Assembly: GCA_003415625.1 (NCBI GenBank)
Contig: PYIU01000001.1
Location: 7,504,210 to 7,568,209 of the forward strand
Reading direction: 5' to 3'
Length of the DNA: 64,000 nucleotides
DNA from: Aquanectria penicillioides
Lineage: Eukaryota; Ascomycota; Sordariomycetes; Hypocreales; Nectriaceae
Positions 36,032 to 46,848 of the stretch are shown here, piece by piece. Below the pieces are notes generated by a model. That model was not told the DNA's origin. It saw nothing but the letters and a program-made list of their open reading frames with translations, and did not search any database. Numbering within the stretch: the stretch's first letter is position 1; every line of letters begins with the position of its first letter. Made by a program: the position numbers and the translations under genes.

Positions 36032-37204
36032 TTACTTTGGCCCCAGCTTTCGCCCTATTTCGGACATGTTTAGCGCAGTCTACGAAGGGGGAGGGCACGA
36101 GTAGGCTCGGTTTTTGATGATCAATTTTACTTACCGAACCCAAAACCTTTTGACCTTGTTCCATTGCCTTAGCCATTTCTTCTCCGAGCCATTGAGGCTC
36201 CAGGTCGTTGATACCTTTCTCAATGTCGACTCCTCTTCCGCCTCCAACAAATACTGCTTTTCCATTATGTTGCTCGCCTGTTGCCAGCTCGCAGATGATG
36301 CGTGCCACATCTTCTGGCCTGTTCATTGGCATATTCGTCGCTACCCATGCCTTTTTTACCTCGCCCAACATTTGAGTGTCAGTCGCCCAAGGGCAAACCA
36401 CGTTAATACGAATATTGAATTTGGGAAGTGTGTATAGACGCAAAGCGCGCATAATACCGATCACGCCATGCTTAGACGCCGAATAGGCAAATAGCCCTGG
36501 TGACTCCTTAAAGCCGGCAACCGACGACAACAGTATGATGGACTTGGAGGTTCCTTCCCTTAACCCATGAGGCCGCAAATATGCGAGTGCAAGCCGCGTG
36601 AAGTATAACGTGCCCTTCAGGTTAATGTCAAGAATGGTGGCCAGAGGCGTTGGAACCTGCGGCATACAGTTAATATCGTGAGTAGGATAGTGTGCTGCTC
36701 GCTCAAAGCATGCATCATTGGCGATGCACATTAGAGATGACAGCCCATTCCTGAGCCAGAATAACATACGGTTCTGACGGTCTCCAGGTTCAGGTTATCA
36801 GGCTCAAACCAACCCGGTTGTTCGCCTACGGCGGCGCAACAGATTGCAACATCCACGCGCCCGTGGGTTTTCATAGCTGTGTCAAATAGCGCCAATTGTG
36901 AGCCGTAATTTCTGATGTCAGTTGTAACAAACTGAATGCTACCAGTGCCATCTGGAATCTCGGTGGATAAGGCATTGTTGAACTCGCGACCCCGAGCTTG
37001 GTTCCAATCGCCGTAAACAACATGACCACCTGCTCGGTATAATGTGGCAACTGTCGCAGCTCCAATGCCCTGGGCACCGCCTGTGCGTGCATTAATGACC
37101 CTCCTAGTCGTACCAAAACTCGCTGAGCGTGACTTACCTACGAGGACAATTACCTTGTCCCGGACAGCAGAAAGATGGAGCGAGTTTAAAGTTATCTCGC
37201 TCAT
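36032..37204 (-). CDS. Short-chain dehydrogenase/reductase
   Basis: Four exons: 37204-37138, 37080-36770, 36656-36135, 36079-36032 (315 aa). Introns of 57, 113 and 55 nt have GTAAGT or GTATGT donors. The last encodes only a short tail and is the least certain. The cofactor loop VLVGGAQGIGAATVATL is rebuilt across the first splice (TGxxxGIG type, with Val-Gly replacing the usual Thr-Gly). It is followed by DVAICCAAVG (NAG equivalent), DINLKGTLYFTRLAL, SSVAGFKESPGLFAYSASKHG with the catalytic Ser/Tyr/Lys (YSASK), and INVVCPWATDT. This is a classical SDR oxidoreductase. It is divergent from a second SDR across 332 bp, so the pair is probably co-regulated within the aromatic-type cluster. Confidence 0.87.
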
Positions 37205-37536
37205 GTTTTTTCTAAACGGATTCCTTTGACGTGAAGAGAGTAGATTTCGAGTCTTTGCGCAGTTCGTACTAAGCAAATACACCGCGAGGCTAGGCCTTGT
37301 CCATATAGTCAGTTGCTTTTATTAGTATACTGTTTGTTTTCCCATAGTGGATCGGAGCATCTCTTGGGAGAGGGGGTTTTCCCGAGCTTGCAGCTTCAGT
37401 CGGCGAGTGGATTTCTCAGAGTTTGGGGGGCCATCGTCCTTTGCGGGATAACCCCACAGGGCGAAGCCCAAGCACCATGCCCTTTATTGATTAAAAATTG
37501 GACTATACGACCTTCAACCAGGTGAGCAACTGTGAG
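37205..37536. promoter_or_regulatory. Shared divergent promoter of two SDR genes
   Basis: 332 bp between the two ATGs. A TTCCCGA (reverse of TCGGGAA) is at 37379-37385, a sequence also found in two other promoters of the cluster. No obvious TATA box. Confidence 0.45.
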
Positions 37537-38560
37537 ATGGTAAAGCGAGAAAACATGGCAGGCGAAAAGAAAACCATTATCGTTACAGGCAAGCGTACCC
37601 CTACCAAGCTCTCAGATATGCGTTTTTAACACCAACAAGGCGGCGCATCCGGGCTCGGATTGGCCATGGTGCAATCTTTTGCTTCCGATGGCAACCGCGT
37701 CGTAATCTTCGATATCAATGGCTCTACAGGGCCCAAGACTGCTGAAGAATTAGGCAAAAGGTTTCCAAACTCGTCGGTTGCGTTTGTGCGCTGTGATGTT
37801 CAGTCGTGGGACCAGCAGCTCCTTGCTTTCAAAGAAACAGCGGAACGGTATGGGCAGATCGATATTGTTGTGGCCAATGCAGGCATCAGCGAGGTGGAGA
37901 TGCTCCTGGAGGAGAGCAGCGAAGAGCCAGTCAAGCCAGCTTTGACCACGCTGCATGTTAATCTCCTCGGGCTGATATACAGTAAGTAGTCGGTCGTCCC
38001 CCTGTGGCAATATTGCTCTTATCGGATTGGTCATGGTGATTATCTTGCTCGTTTACAGCTGTCAAGCTTGCGGTCCATTATATGAAGAAAAACAGCCCGA
38101 GTCCAAGCTCCCAAGGAAGCAGAGGTTCCATCATATGCACCGCATCTAATGCTGGCATCTATCCGTTTCCGGTAGGGCCACTATATAGTGCGAGTAAGTT
38201 TGGGGTGGTAGGTTTGGTCCGGTCGTTAGCCCGACCTCTGGAGCAGAGCAAGATTCAGATCAACGCTCTCGCCCCAGCCGTTTTCGGTAAGTTTTACCTT
38301 GTCGCTCTAGACTTATTGCTGCTTACGTATTGGTTCTAGAAACAAATATCGCGGCCGACAAGACTCTTTTCCAGCATATGAAACTCACGCCGATATCAAC
38401 CTTGATTGGAGGGGTGAAGACCCTAGTTTCAGACACGTCAATCACGGGTGCAATAGCAGAATTGCATGGGAATACCGTAACATATCGGCCCCCTCATGAA
38501 TGTGTGGACGCAGACACTGCTAGCAACTTGGAGATGTTCTGGACTTTGGGGCATGCTTAG
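37537..38560 (+). CDS. Short-chain dehydrogenase/reductase, with a GC-AG first intron
   Basis: Four exons: 37537-37588, 37640-37981, 38059-38286, 38340-38560 (280 aa). The first intron starts GCAAGC and ends AACAAG, a GC-AG intron. Using it restores the cofactor motif IIVTGGASGLGLAM exactly. Other introns use GTAAGT. Signatures: FDINGSTG (acidic residue favouring NAD), IDIVVANAGIS, LHVNLLGLIY, SIICTASNAGIYPFPVGPLYSASKFG (catalytic Ser and YSASK) and INALAPAVFETNI. It is most like 15-hydroxyprostaglandin-dehydrogenase-type SDRs. It is a classical oxidoreductase of unknown substrate, paired head-to-head with another SDR. Confidence 0.88.
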
Positions 38561-38648
38561 AATAACGTCGTGCGCCCAGGAATATCGCGAGTTAAATGCC
38601 AAGGTTGCACTTGGAGGGCGCGAAATGTAATTCTCGCTGGAAGCTATG

Positions 38649-41091
38649 CTACAAGAGAAGCTTCAATGACTTCAATGGGTCCTCGCACTTGACCTCTATA
38701 CTCTTCACCAAGTCTGTAGCCTCTTGTTTCTCAATCAATAAATGCGCCACGAGCCAAAAGTTGTACGCGTTTCTGTACATGCCAGATGCCTGCCACGCGT
38801 CTTGCGGAGTGTTAGCTCGGACCGCCAGCCACAACGAGCGCCAGCGCTTGAGCGCATGTTGCGCTGCCGCTGTCATTTGATCAGTGCCTTCAGTCCACGC
38901 GGGCTGCTCGCCAGACGCCGAATTCTGGCGCTGTTGGCCCATCGCGGCGCACAGAGAACGCCGAAGGAGCATGTTTGTACGTATGAACACGTAGAGCACT
39001 GTGCCCATTGTCAACAACAGAACAGGCAAACCGTGGGAAAAATAACAATAAAAGCCTACAGTGGATAGTCAAGAATAAATCAAGAATGTTACAAGTGCCG
39101 CCGGCAGTTTGGACGCCATGATTTGCGCAAGTTCCGACGTTGCACTCCTGCTGCGCGGACGATGGGTCCGTCTGTCCTCGAAACAAGTCTTCAAAGGAAT
39201 CAGATGTGGTGGAACTGCGGCGAAAGCGGAAATTTTCTTCAGCAAATGGGTGCTTCGAATTAAATATCGAATTGTCACACGGGAGGTCGCTCCCTAGCTC
39301 AGAAAAGGAGAATTTGCAGGGATAATTCGAATAGAAGAGAAATGCGCAATCTAGCAGTCGCATCATGGCGATTGTGCTTTAAAACAGGTTAGAGCGCTCA
39401 GCAAAGCCGATATGAGTCGGAACATGCAATAAGACCTACCGTACTTGCGTCTCTTTCCAAATCCACAATTCTTCAGAGATTCGATCTTGAGGTAGGTGTT
39501 GAACATGCGTTAACCCGCACTTCCGGGCAGCCTATGCTATGTCAGCTCTCAACCTTGGTCCTTGGGTCACATGGTAAAAAACCTTGACGATCTCGCAGAA
39601 TCGAATTTCCATAGCACGACTTTTTGCCTGTGGCGTTCCAGCCCAATATTGGGCCGTTACTATTAGATACCCCGCCTGGATTTGTTGGAACTGATGCCGA
39701 TCTAATGCTTTTTGATTTGCAGTCGGGTCATCGGAAGTGTGCGTAATTTCGTGAGACGTAGCAAACATGTCTGCCGAGAAGACGACTAGTTCCACAATAT
39801 CCAGAAGCTTCCGCGCCGCTAGACGGTCGGCCTTGTCGTGAGAATACATTGCCCCGAAACAGATGACGGAAATGAGCAGCTCCGTTGCTACAAGCTCTGT
39901 ATCAAAGGACGGAGGATGTAAGAGCGGGCAATTTGGGTGCCAGTTTAGGAAAAACAAGCTTACAAAGGTATCTACCTTTGGCTGGCAGCAAAAAAAGCTA
40001 ATCAATGCGCTCAGCTCGACAAGGGAACTGGAGTGAAGATTTAGCCTTTGAGCATTGCGAAACATGAGGTCTCTCAAGGCGGTTATTTGAGTTGTCTCCG
40101 CCTTGCTCCCTGGAGCCGGAGCAGGTTGCTGGAAGAGGTTTGGTGCAGTTGCGCGCAAAAGCCAGTCTAAATCTCCTTCACCAAAGTCGCCCATCCACGG
40201 CTGCGTTGTCCCAAATGGTCCCGCCCAGAAGTCAGCCATTGGGTTCGTCAAGAACTGAGGACTTTCGAGAGGCGCAAGGCTGGGATGTAGATGACTCCTG
40301 ACACCGACAAAATCCTCTAAAGCTGGTGCGAGAGGCGATTGCGGGGCTCCAAGGTCTCCTGTTTCATCTTCATGTGGAGGGAGATTGAACGTCTCGGTAA
40401 AGCTTTGCGTACCGTTGTTGAGAAGAGCTTCGATGGATCTTGTATCGGTTGTAGAATCAGAGATCTGGCCGCTGTCCGCAACACGTTCTTCATCTACCTA
40501 GCATCAGCCGGAGTTATAACACAGATGAGTATTGAGAATATGCGCACCTGGAGTACTAGTATTTGCAGGCCACTCAGATCGGGTGATTCTAGAGGTATCA
40601 CAATTGAGATTCTTCCTCCGACAGTAGTTGCAGGGCATGCCGCCATCGCATCGCAGTTTCGAGGCTGTGCACTAGGCTCCGTGTTAATTGGGCACAACTG
40701 TTACCATGCTGGCTGGCTTATGTATACTAACCGCTGAGCAAGCGCGCCGACGTCTTCCTCTCGGGGCACTTCTCGGAATCTCGCGGTCGCCCCTCACGTC
40801 ACAGTCATCATAGTGATCCCGGAGGCGGTCGCTCCTTGTAAAGCTTTCGCCGCAGTAGAGACATGAATACGGCCTCACGCCAGTATCTATATTTGCGAGT
40901 CAGTGAGCCATGCCTCCAGAAAGCGTAGAGGGAAACGAGCACGTACGACTCAGAACGTGTCTTCGGAGATGGTCGGGACGGGAAAACTCTCGGGCACAAT
41001 GTGAACACTGGTATGACTTCTTTGCAGCGCCCCCGGGTTCGCTGAAGAGGACTGAAAGGTCCTGTTCTTCGGGAACGGCCTGCGTGGACAT
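38649..41091 (-). CDS. Cluster transcription factor with two C2H2 fingers plus Zn2Cys6 and fungal_trans domain
   Basis: Seven exons: 41091-40947, 40886-40732, 40671-40548, 40493-39583, 39531-39440, 39376-39060, 38998-38649 (697 aa). Introns are 51-63 nt. The first three splices rebuild known motifs exactly: YQCSHCAREFSRPDHLRRH followed by HVLSHTGVRPYSC and CLYCGESFTRSDRLRDH (two C2H2 fingers), then ACSACTASKLRCDGGMPCNYC and NLNCD, a complete Zn2Cys6 cluster. The middle-homology (fungal_trans) region spans about residues 250-600, with WHPNCPLLHPPSF and RISEELWIWKETQ. The C-terminal helices end at HALKRWRSLWLAV and YNFWLVAHLL. Nuclear regulator, likely controlling the flanking enzymes. The C2H2+C6 combination is known in fungi (for example ‘C6 and C2H2’ regulators) but uncommon. 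The donors GTTAGT, GTGCGC and GTTTTT are weak. Their reading frame is supported by the motifs. Confidence 0.87.
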
Positions 41092-41540
41092 CTTGTAATG
41101 GTGCTTGAGATGATGGCAGCTTACAAAACTTGCAAATAAAGAACGGCCTGCTAGATTTCCGGGGTAGACGAGGCGGTTCGATTGCCGAGCTAAATCGTGC
41201 GGGGGTTGGCGCTATATGCAACCCCATGCTCAAGATCCTCCTCCCCAGTATACGCTAACTACATTCCTACTTATCTCATGCTTTATAATAGGTGCCAGGT
41301 ACAATGATTCGTCCCCAAGGATTTCCCCAGACCACCTCGCTTCGAAAACCATGCCAAGTCGCCTAGCAGTTGCTCCACTCAATCACATGGTCCGACTCAG
41401 CCCAGGTCTCCCCAATAAAGACACCGTATTTGTAACCTAGTATTCTAAACAGTCTAGTATCCCTGCAATGGGAGTGTGAAAATGTCGCACAAGAGCGGAC
41501 GAGTTCACACAGTGTCCCCCCATCGAATGCACCCCTCCTT
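41092..41540. other. Intergenic, promoter side of the transcription factor
   Basis: 449 bp between the transcription-factor start and the 3' end of the monooxygenase gene. No coding signal. Confidence 0.5.
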
Positions 41541-43548
41541 CTACAGTTTGCTCCCTTGAGATTTGGGAACACCTGGTATCGGCGCCGGCACTGGGGGGAA
41601 ATCTATCTGGCTGTCGTCCAGGTAATCTACGTTGATGGCCTTTTCCTTTTCATTCTGCGTCCATCCGTTGCCAATCCAGCCGTTTGAATTGTCTTCCCGG
41701 TACCGATACTCGAAATCCTCCCACCGCGGATGAGCAAAGACTTCCATGGCGTGTAGAGATGAACCTGCAACTCGTGTTATCCTCGTGAACACATAGTTAT
41801 GGCCTTTAGAAGCTCACCTGGCCAAAGTGCGTTGATCCTCCCATCATATGTACCGCCCTTGTACCAGCTGCGGCAGTGGAGCGTGAACACCGTCTTCTCG
41901 AAGTAGCTGTCGCAGTATTTGGTGAATCGCTGCACAGCTTCTTTTTGAGGCGCCATAGCAACAATGTTGTCTCGTTGCATCTTCGCCACACACGTGGTGA
42001 AGTAGTCCATGGTTTTTTCGATAAGCAAGAGCAGGTTCCCAGACCCCAAAGCCCCATTTGGCCCCAGGCTAACAAAGAAGTTTGGAAACCCATCCGTTGA
42101 CATGGAAAGGTAAGTTTCCGGAATAGCTTTCCATCTCTCAGCTAGTAGTATACCTTGACTTCCAATAATTGGAAAGCGAGGCATGAATGAAGTATCAAAG
42201 CCAGTAGCGCAAACAATAGCATCTACGGCGTGATGCTTCCCATCTTGTGTTTGGATGCCCGTTTCATCCACTCGGGCTATGCCTTCCTGGATAACACTAA
42301 CCCTGTCATCGGTGAGAGCCTCCAAGTAGCCTGGGCCGGGTGTAAGCCTGCGACATACAGGCGGAAACGAAGGGATGAGAGCCTCCGCCAACTCTGGCTT
42401 CTTCTCAAGTCTTTTCTTCATTGCCGCAGTGAAAAACTCTACTGCGCTAATCTGCTCAGGCGTGCCCCTGATGGTAGATCCGTGCACGGATTGCAGTTCA
42501 AGTTCGATGTCTAGATGGCGGATTAGTGGGAAATGTTTGCTAGCAAAGGGTATGGGCGATGCTACTTTTTCTGAAGGTTTGATACGCGGATTTGTTGTCC
42601 TTGAACTCGGCCTTTTCCTCATCGGAGAATGTAACTGTTTCTGTCTCAGTTTTTTTTCACGCTGTTACTCGGGCAGAGTAGGACTTACAGTTATCAATGC
42701 CTCCTCGGCGTGCATCTATCATTGCTCGAGCAAACGTGGGCGACAACCAAGTCTTTCCTCGGACATAGTGATCTATATGTGACACTTTTGGTAGCATTGC
42801 CGGCAGGATCTGTATTCCACTAGATCCATTACCGATGATGGCCACTTTTTTGCTCTAAAAAACGTCATCAGCGTGAGTTTGAGAATCGACGAGATTCTAC
42901 TTACCGTGTAGTCATAAGACTCGTCCCAGGCCGCGCTGTGTAACAGCTTCCCCTTGAAATTCTGCAATCCTGGGATATCTGGCCACTTCCATGAATTCAA
43001 AGCACCTGTTGCATAGATCACAACATCGCATTGATCCGTGTATTCGGAGTTGGTATTCAGGTCTTGAATCTGGCAAGTGTTATCCCGATTGCCGCATCAC
43101 GACCCACGGTCCGTTCGCTTACCTTCAACATCCATTTGGATTCCCGATTGTCCCAGACGGCGCTGACTACCTGCTGGCGTAGCTTTATGTACTTCATACA
43201 ATCATACTTATCAGCAACCTTTTTCCAGTACGCATGAATCTCCCTCGATGATGCGTAGAATTGAGACCACTCATGGTTCGGCGAAAAGGTTGCTTGGTAT
43301 GTATGGGCTGGAATATCGCAGGCACAGCCTGGGTACCGATTCTCGAACCAAGTGCCTCCAATGTCTTCGTTCTTCTCGTAGACCACCAAAGACAAATTTT
43401 GAATTCTTTGGGGGAAGCGGATTGAGGCAAGTATTCCTGATATGCCTGCGCCAATGACAACCACGCGGATTGGTCGGCAGTCATCAATGGGGCGATCCGC
43501 CACGAAGCTGACTTCAGGGTCAATTCTAGTTTCATTTTGTAGCTCCAT
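41541..43548 (-). pseudogene. Baeyer-Villiger flavin monooxygenase with an apparent frameshift
   Basis: Exons 43548-43123, 43069-42905, 42854-42689, 42634-41818, 41764-41541, with introns of 50-54 nt. The first three exons are intact: VVVIGAGISGI (FAD loop), IGGTWFENRYPG, the Baeyer-Villiger fingerprint FKGKLLHSAAWD, and VAIIGNGSSGIQ (NADPH loop). In exon 4 the frame that reads TFRKSSIAHTL hits TAG at about 42543-42541. The family's next segment (SKHFPLIRHL, then TPGPGYLEALTDDRV, IVCATGFDTSFMP) continues one base out of frame. No plausible intron fits the 27-nt gap. As read, the product stops near residue 285. It could be a true lesion or a single-base assembly error. The enzyme would insert oxygen next to a ketone. 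Confidence 0.82.
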
Positions 43549-44068
43549 CGAAATGGTAATTGTTATATCGAGATATGGGGGTTTGAAGACTAATGATACG
43601 GCAAGGCGTAATAAAATATGGTTCAAGATATCGAAGACTTCGAGGGCAGCATTATCATATTGAGGAGCTTGCTTCGGCCTTCGGCGGCTACCAATTTGTA
43701 CCAAGACGGAGTAGGTCCTATGGTTTGATTAAACGACTACTTCTCAAATGTTCATGTCTCACTGGACACTTCCGCTGACCCCACACTGTCCGGGAAATCG
43801 GTGGGTCTGGTCGTGATAGGTCGTATTCGGTCGGGAATCCCCCCAAAACCCCGCGATATCTCCCGGAAAGCTACGAAAATCTGTATCCTTCAAGAATCCT
43901 CGTGATCGAGGTATCATTCAACCCTAAATCAAGACTTTTTTTTCTTGAAGCTTATATATACAAGATATCTTGCTTTGGCAGAAGAACAAAGTGCGTGCTT
44001 GACGCTCAATACTAGTGCATTGTAACCCAGCCTTAGCGAATCATCATTGCTTTCAATTTTTTCACAAA
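43549..44068. promoter_or_regulatory. Divergent promoter region of monooxygenase and homogentisate dioxygenase genes
   Basis: 520 bp between two divergent starts. CGG-type motifs cluster at 43789-43867: TCCGGGAAATCGG, TTCGGTCGGGAATCC and, reversed, TCCCGGA. A TATA-like CTTATATATA at 43951-43960 lies about 110 bp before the dioxygenase ATG. CGG triplets are typical Zn2Cys6 targets, and such a regulator is encoded next door. Confidence 0.5.
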
Positions 44069-45844
44069 ATGTCTTCCACGAACAAAAGTGACGAATATCA
44101 AAACATATTTCATTGGGCACAGACTCAAAATAATGGAGAGATACCGTCCTTCAATACCAGAAAGAATGACCCATACAAGGTATGACTCACTTGAACTTCG
44201 AGAAGATGGCGAATACTCACTACTACTAGTACCAAGAGGGGTTTGGGAATTCGTATGTTGTCGATTAAAACTCTATTAGTTGAAACTAGGTGCTGAGGTT
44301 GTGATGTAGATTCTCCTCAGAGACTATTCCAGGCACGCTGCCTCAAGGCCAAAATAGTCCGCGCAATGTGAGATTTGGCTTGTACGCCGAGCAAATCACG
44401 GCGACAGCCTTCGTTGCGCCACGACATGTCAACAGGAAGGCTTGGCTCTATCGTGTGCGGCCTGCTGTCGCCCATGAGGGATTTGTATGATATTTCGCAT
44501 AATTTCACCTGCTTTGTAGTGCTGATTTTGGGGTTCAGGTCGATATCCAACAGAACCCATCTGTCGAATCTAATTATCTGCCTAGCAACCCGAAAGTTCA
44601 CATTTCTCCAACGCAGCTAGCCTGGACACCGATGGACATCCCGGAGTCTGGCATGGTCGACTTTGTTACTGGAATCCAATCCATTGCCGGGTCGGGCGAG
44701 CCGACCCTTCGTGAAGGGCTTGCGGTTCATGTATACACCGCCAATGCGAACATGACCAACAAAGCGTTTGTGAATGCCGATGGGGATTTTCTAATCGTAC
44801 CACAACAAGGCGCACTAGATATACAAACTGAGTTCGGTAAGATATTTGTCCAACCGGGTGAGATTGTTGTTATTCAGAAGGGAATCCGGTTCCGAGTCGA
44901 ACTCCCCGATGGACCATCGAGGGGCTACATACTTGAAATTTGGGGCTCGAGTTTTGAACTGCCAGAGTTGGGTCCCCTCGGTGCCAATGGACTTGCCAAC
45001 GCACGTGATTTTTTGACTCCTGAAGCATTCTGTGAAGTCAAAAAAGAGCCTTGGGAGATCATTTTCAAAGTTTGTGGGAAACAATTCAAGAGCACTCAAA
45101 ATCACTCGCCCTTCGATGTTGTTGCATGGCATGGAAACTACGTATGTGTTGCGATCTAATTATCTCACGTTGAAATAACCTTCACGCTAAAAAGCACCAG
45201 GTTCCGTTCAAATACGATCTGACCAAATTTGTCAATGTTGGTTCTATCTCGGTTGATCACATGGATCCCTCGATCTTCTGCGTCCTGACTGCCAAGTCTC
45301 GGGATCTTACGGCGCCGCTCGCGGACTTCCTCATCTTCTCCCCACGATGGGATGTAGCATCTCGTACGTCCCTACTGGGTCAATCTTAACGTTAGAATCT
45401 AATCGTTCCCTAGATACTTATCGACCTCCGTATTTCCACCGGAACGCTGCCTCCGAGCTGATGGGTTTAATCTATGGGGACTATGGAGGCCGTTCTGACG
45501 ACTTTCGACCTGGAAGTATCTCTTACGAGTGCGGAAGTACGTCTTCGTCTGAAAATAACATGAAACCGAGTAATGCTGACACGAATTTGGTAGTGGTGCC
45601 GCATGGAGTGGCATATCAACAATTCAAGGAAGCAACAGAATCCGAACCACCCGTGATGCAAATCTCAACGGGTTCAGTGGCTTTCATGTTTGAGTCGAGT
45701 CGGCCGTTCACTATTACAGAATATGCCTGGAAGAGTGATAAAAAGCACGAGCATGAGCCAACACTATGGAATGACCTTGTGGACAACTTCTCGGCGCACG
45801 CAGATGAAATAGAGAAATTGCTTGCCGAAAGCAAGGCCAAATGA
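44069..45844 (+). CDS. hmgA: Homogentisate 1,2-dioxygenase
   Basis: Seven exons: 44069-44179, 44230-44252, 44310-44484, 44539-45141, 45201-45363, 45414-45536, 45594-45844 (482 aa). The second exon is only 23 nt. Spliced motifs match the family end to end: YQEGFGNSFSSE, TLPQGQNSP, FGLYAEQITATAFVAPR, PQQGALDIQTEFG, EIVVIQKGIRF, ARDFLTPEAF, FDVVAWHGNYVPFKYDL. The iron ligands are in RPPYFHRNAASELMG (His and Glu) and CGMVPHGVAY (second His). The enzyme opens homogentisate to maleylacetoacetate in Tyr/Phe catabolism. In fungi its housekeeping gene usually sits with fahA and maiA, which are absent here, so this may be a paralogue serving the local cluster. The sixth intron (57 nt, no stop) keeps frame if retained. 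Confidence 0.92.
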
Positions 45845-46848
45845 AAAAGCCGAGGGAAGGATTGGCCTATCCTTATTCTACCAATGCTTTTGCTTTTTTT
45901 TCATTAGTTCTACGTTAGTGAAATAGAGCACTACTTCTATCTTAATGGCACCCTTTGTGTTTAATACTTTATCGTGGATTCTCCATAAGCCAGGTTACTC
46001 GAAAGAACGAAACAGGGTTCAACAGCTGTGAAATTGAGGCCACTCCGAGGAGTACTTTCGATGAGGACAATAATCTGTGCAAACTATGCAATAATCCTAT
46101 AGGTATAAGGCATATCTAGCATAGCCAGCATGCAGGTGTTATTGGGAACCTTTCTTCCTATCTCTTGAGTGAGAGGGGATTTGTGAGTACACTGAGACAC
46201 CGTCGAGAACCAATCATGCAATTTTTGTATGGGGTAGCAAGGTGGGTCCTGGACCTGCAAAGTGCTCCAAGGAGATTATGGATTATTCTCTTGATTATGC
46301 ATCCTACTCTACATGGATCACATCTAGACACATTCCAAAAACGGAAAAGAAGCTTTTTGTCCTATGGATGACCGGGCGCATGTACAAGATTCCCCTCGGT
46401 TCAATCGGAATATTCCCCAACGTGCGCCCTGTTGGAGTTGTAGAGAATGGCTGAGAGGAGGTGTGAGCTTGGGAGTCAAAGGAGATGGGGGTTAATCCGA
46501 GCATGAAAGTTTGATAGCTTCAACAAGCTCCGAATCTAAGTGGCAATTTCCACCTTACCACAAAGCCAGTTTACAATCCCTGCAAGCTTCCCCACGGGGA
46601 ACCAAGGAGTCCGACCAGGGCACCCTGTTACCCCGCTTTCTTTCCTGGGGCTCCTAGTAGCCGTGTCATTGGGAGGAGGCTTTGGCAAGGTATCTACACA
46701 CGGCACTTGGGGGAGGATTCCCGAACCCCAATAACCATGATGCCAATATAGTTTACCGAGGGCTAATACGATTACTATGAAAACACCAGGAGATTTCTCC
46801 AAGTCTGGCCTTTTGTTCTGTGCACCAAATTTTGTCACTTCTAACATC
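45845..46848. promoter_or_regulatory. 1-kb intergenic with MFS promoter
   Basis: 3' flank of the dioxygenase and 5' region of the MFS gene. GGATTCCCGAAC at 46716-46727 is the reverse of GTTCGGGAATCC. Its TCGGGAATCC core also occurs in the promoter between the monooxygenase and the dioxygenase. No coding signal. Confidence 0.4.
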
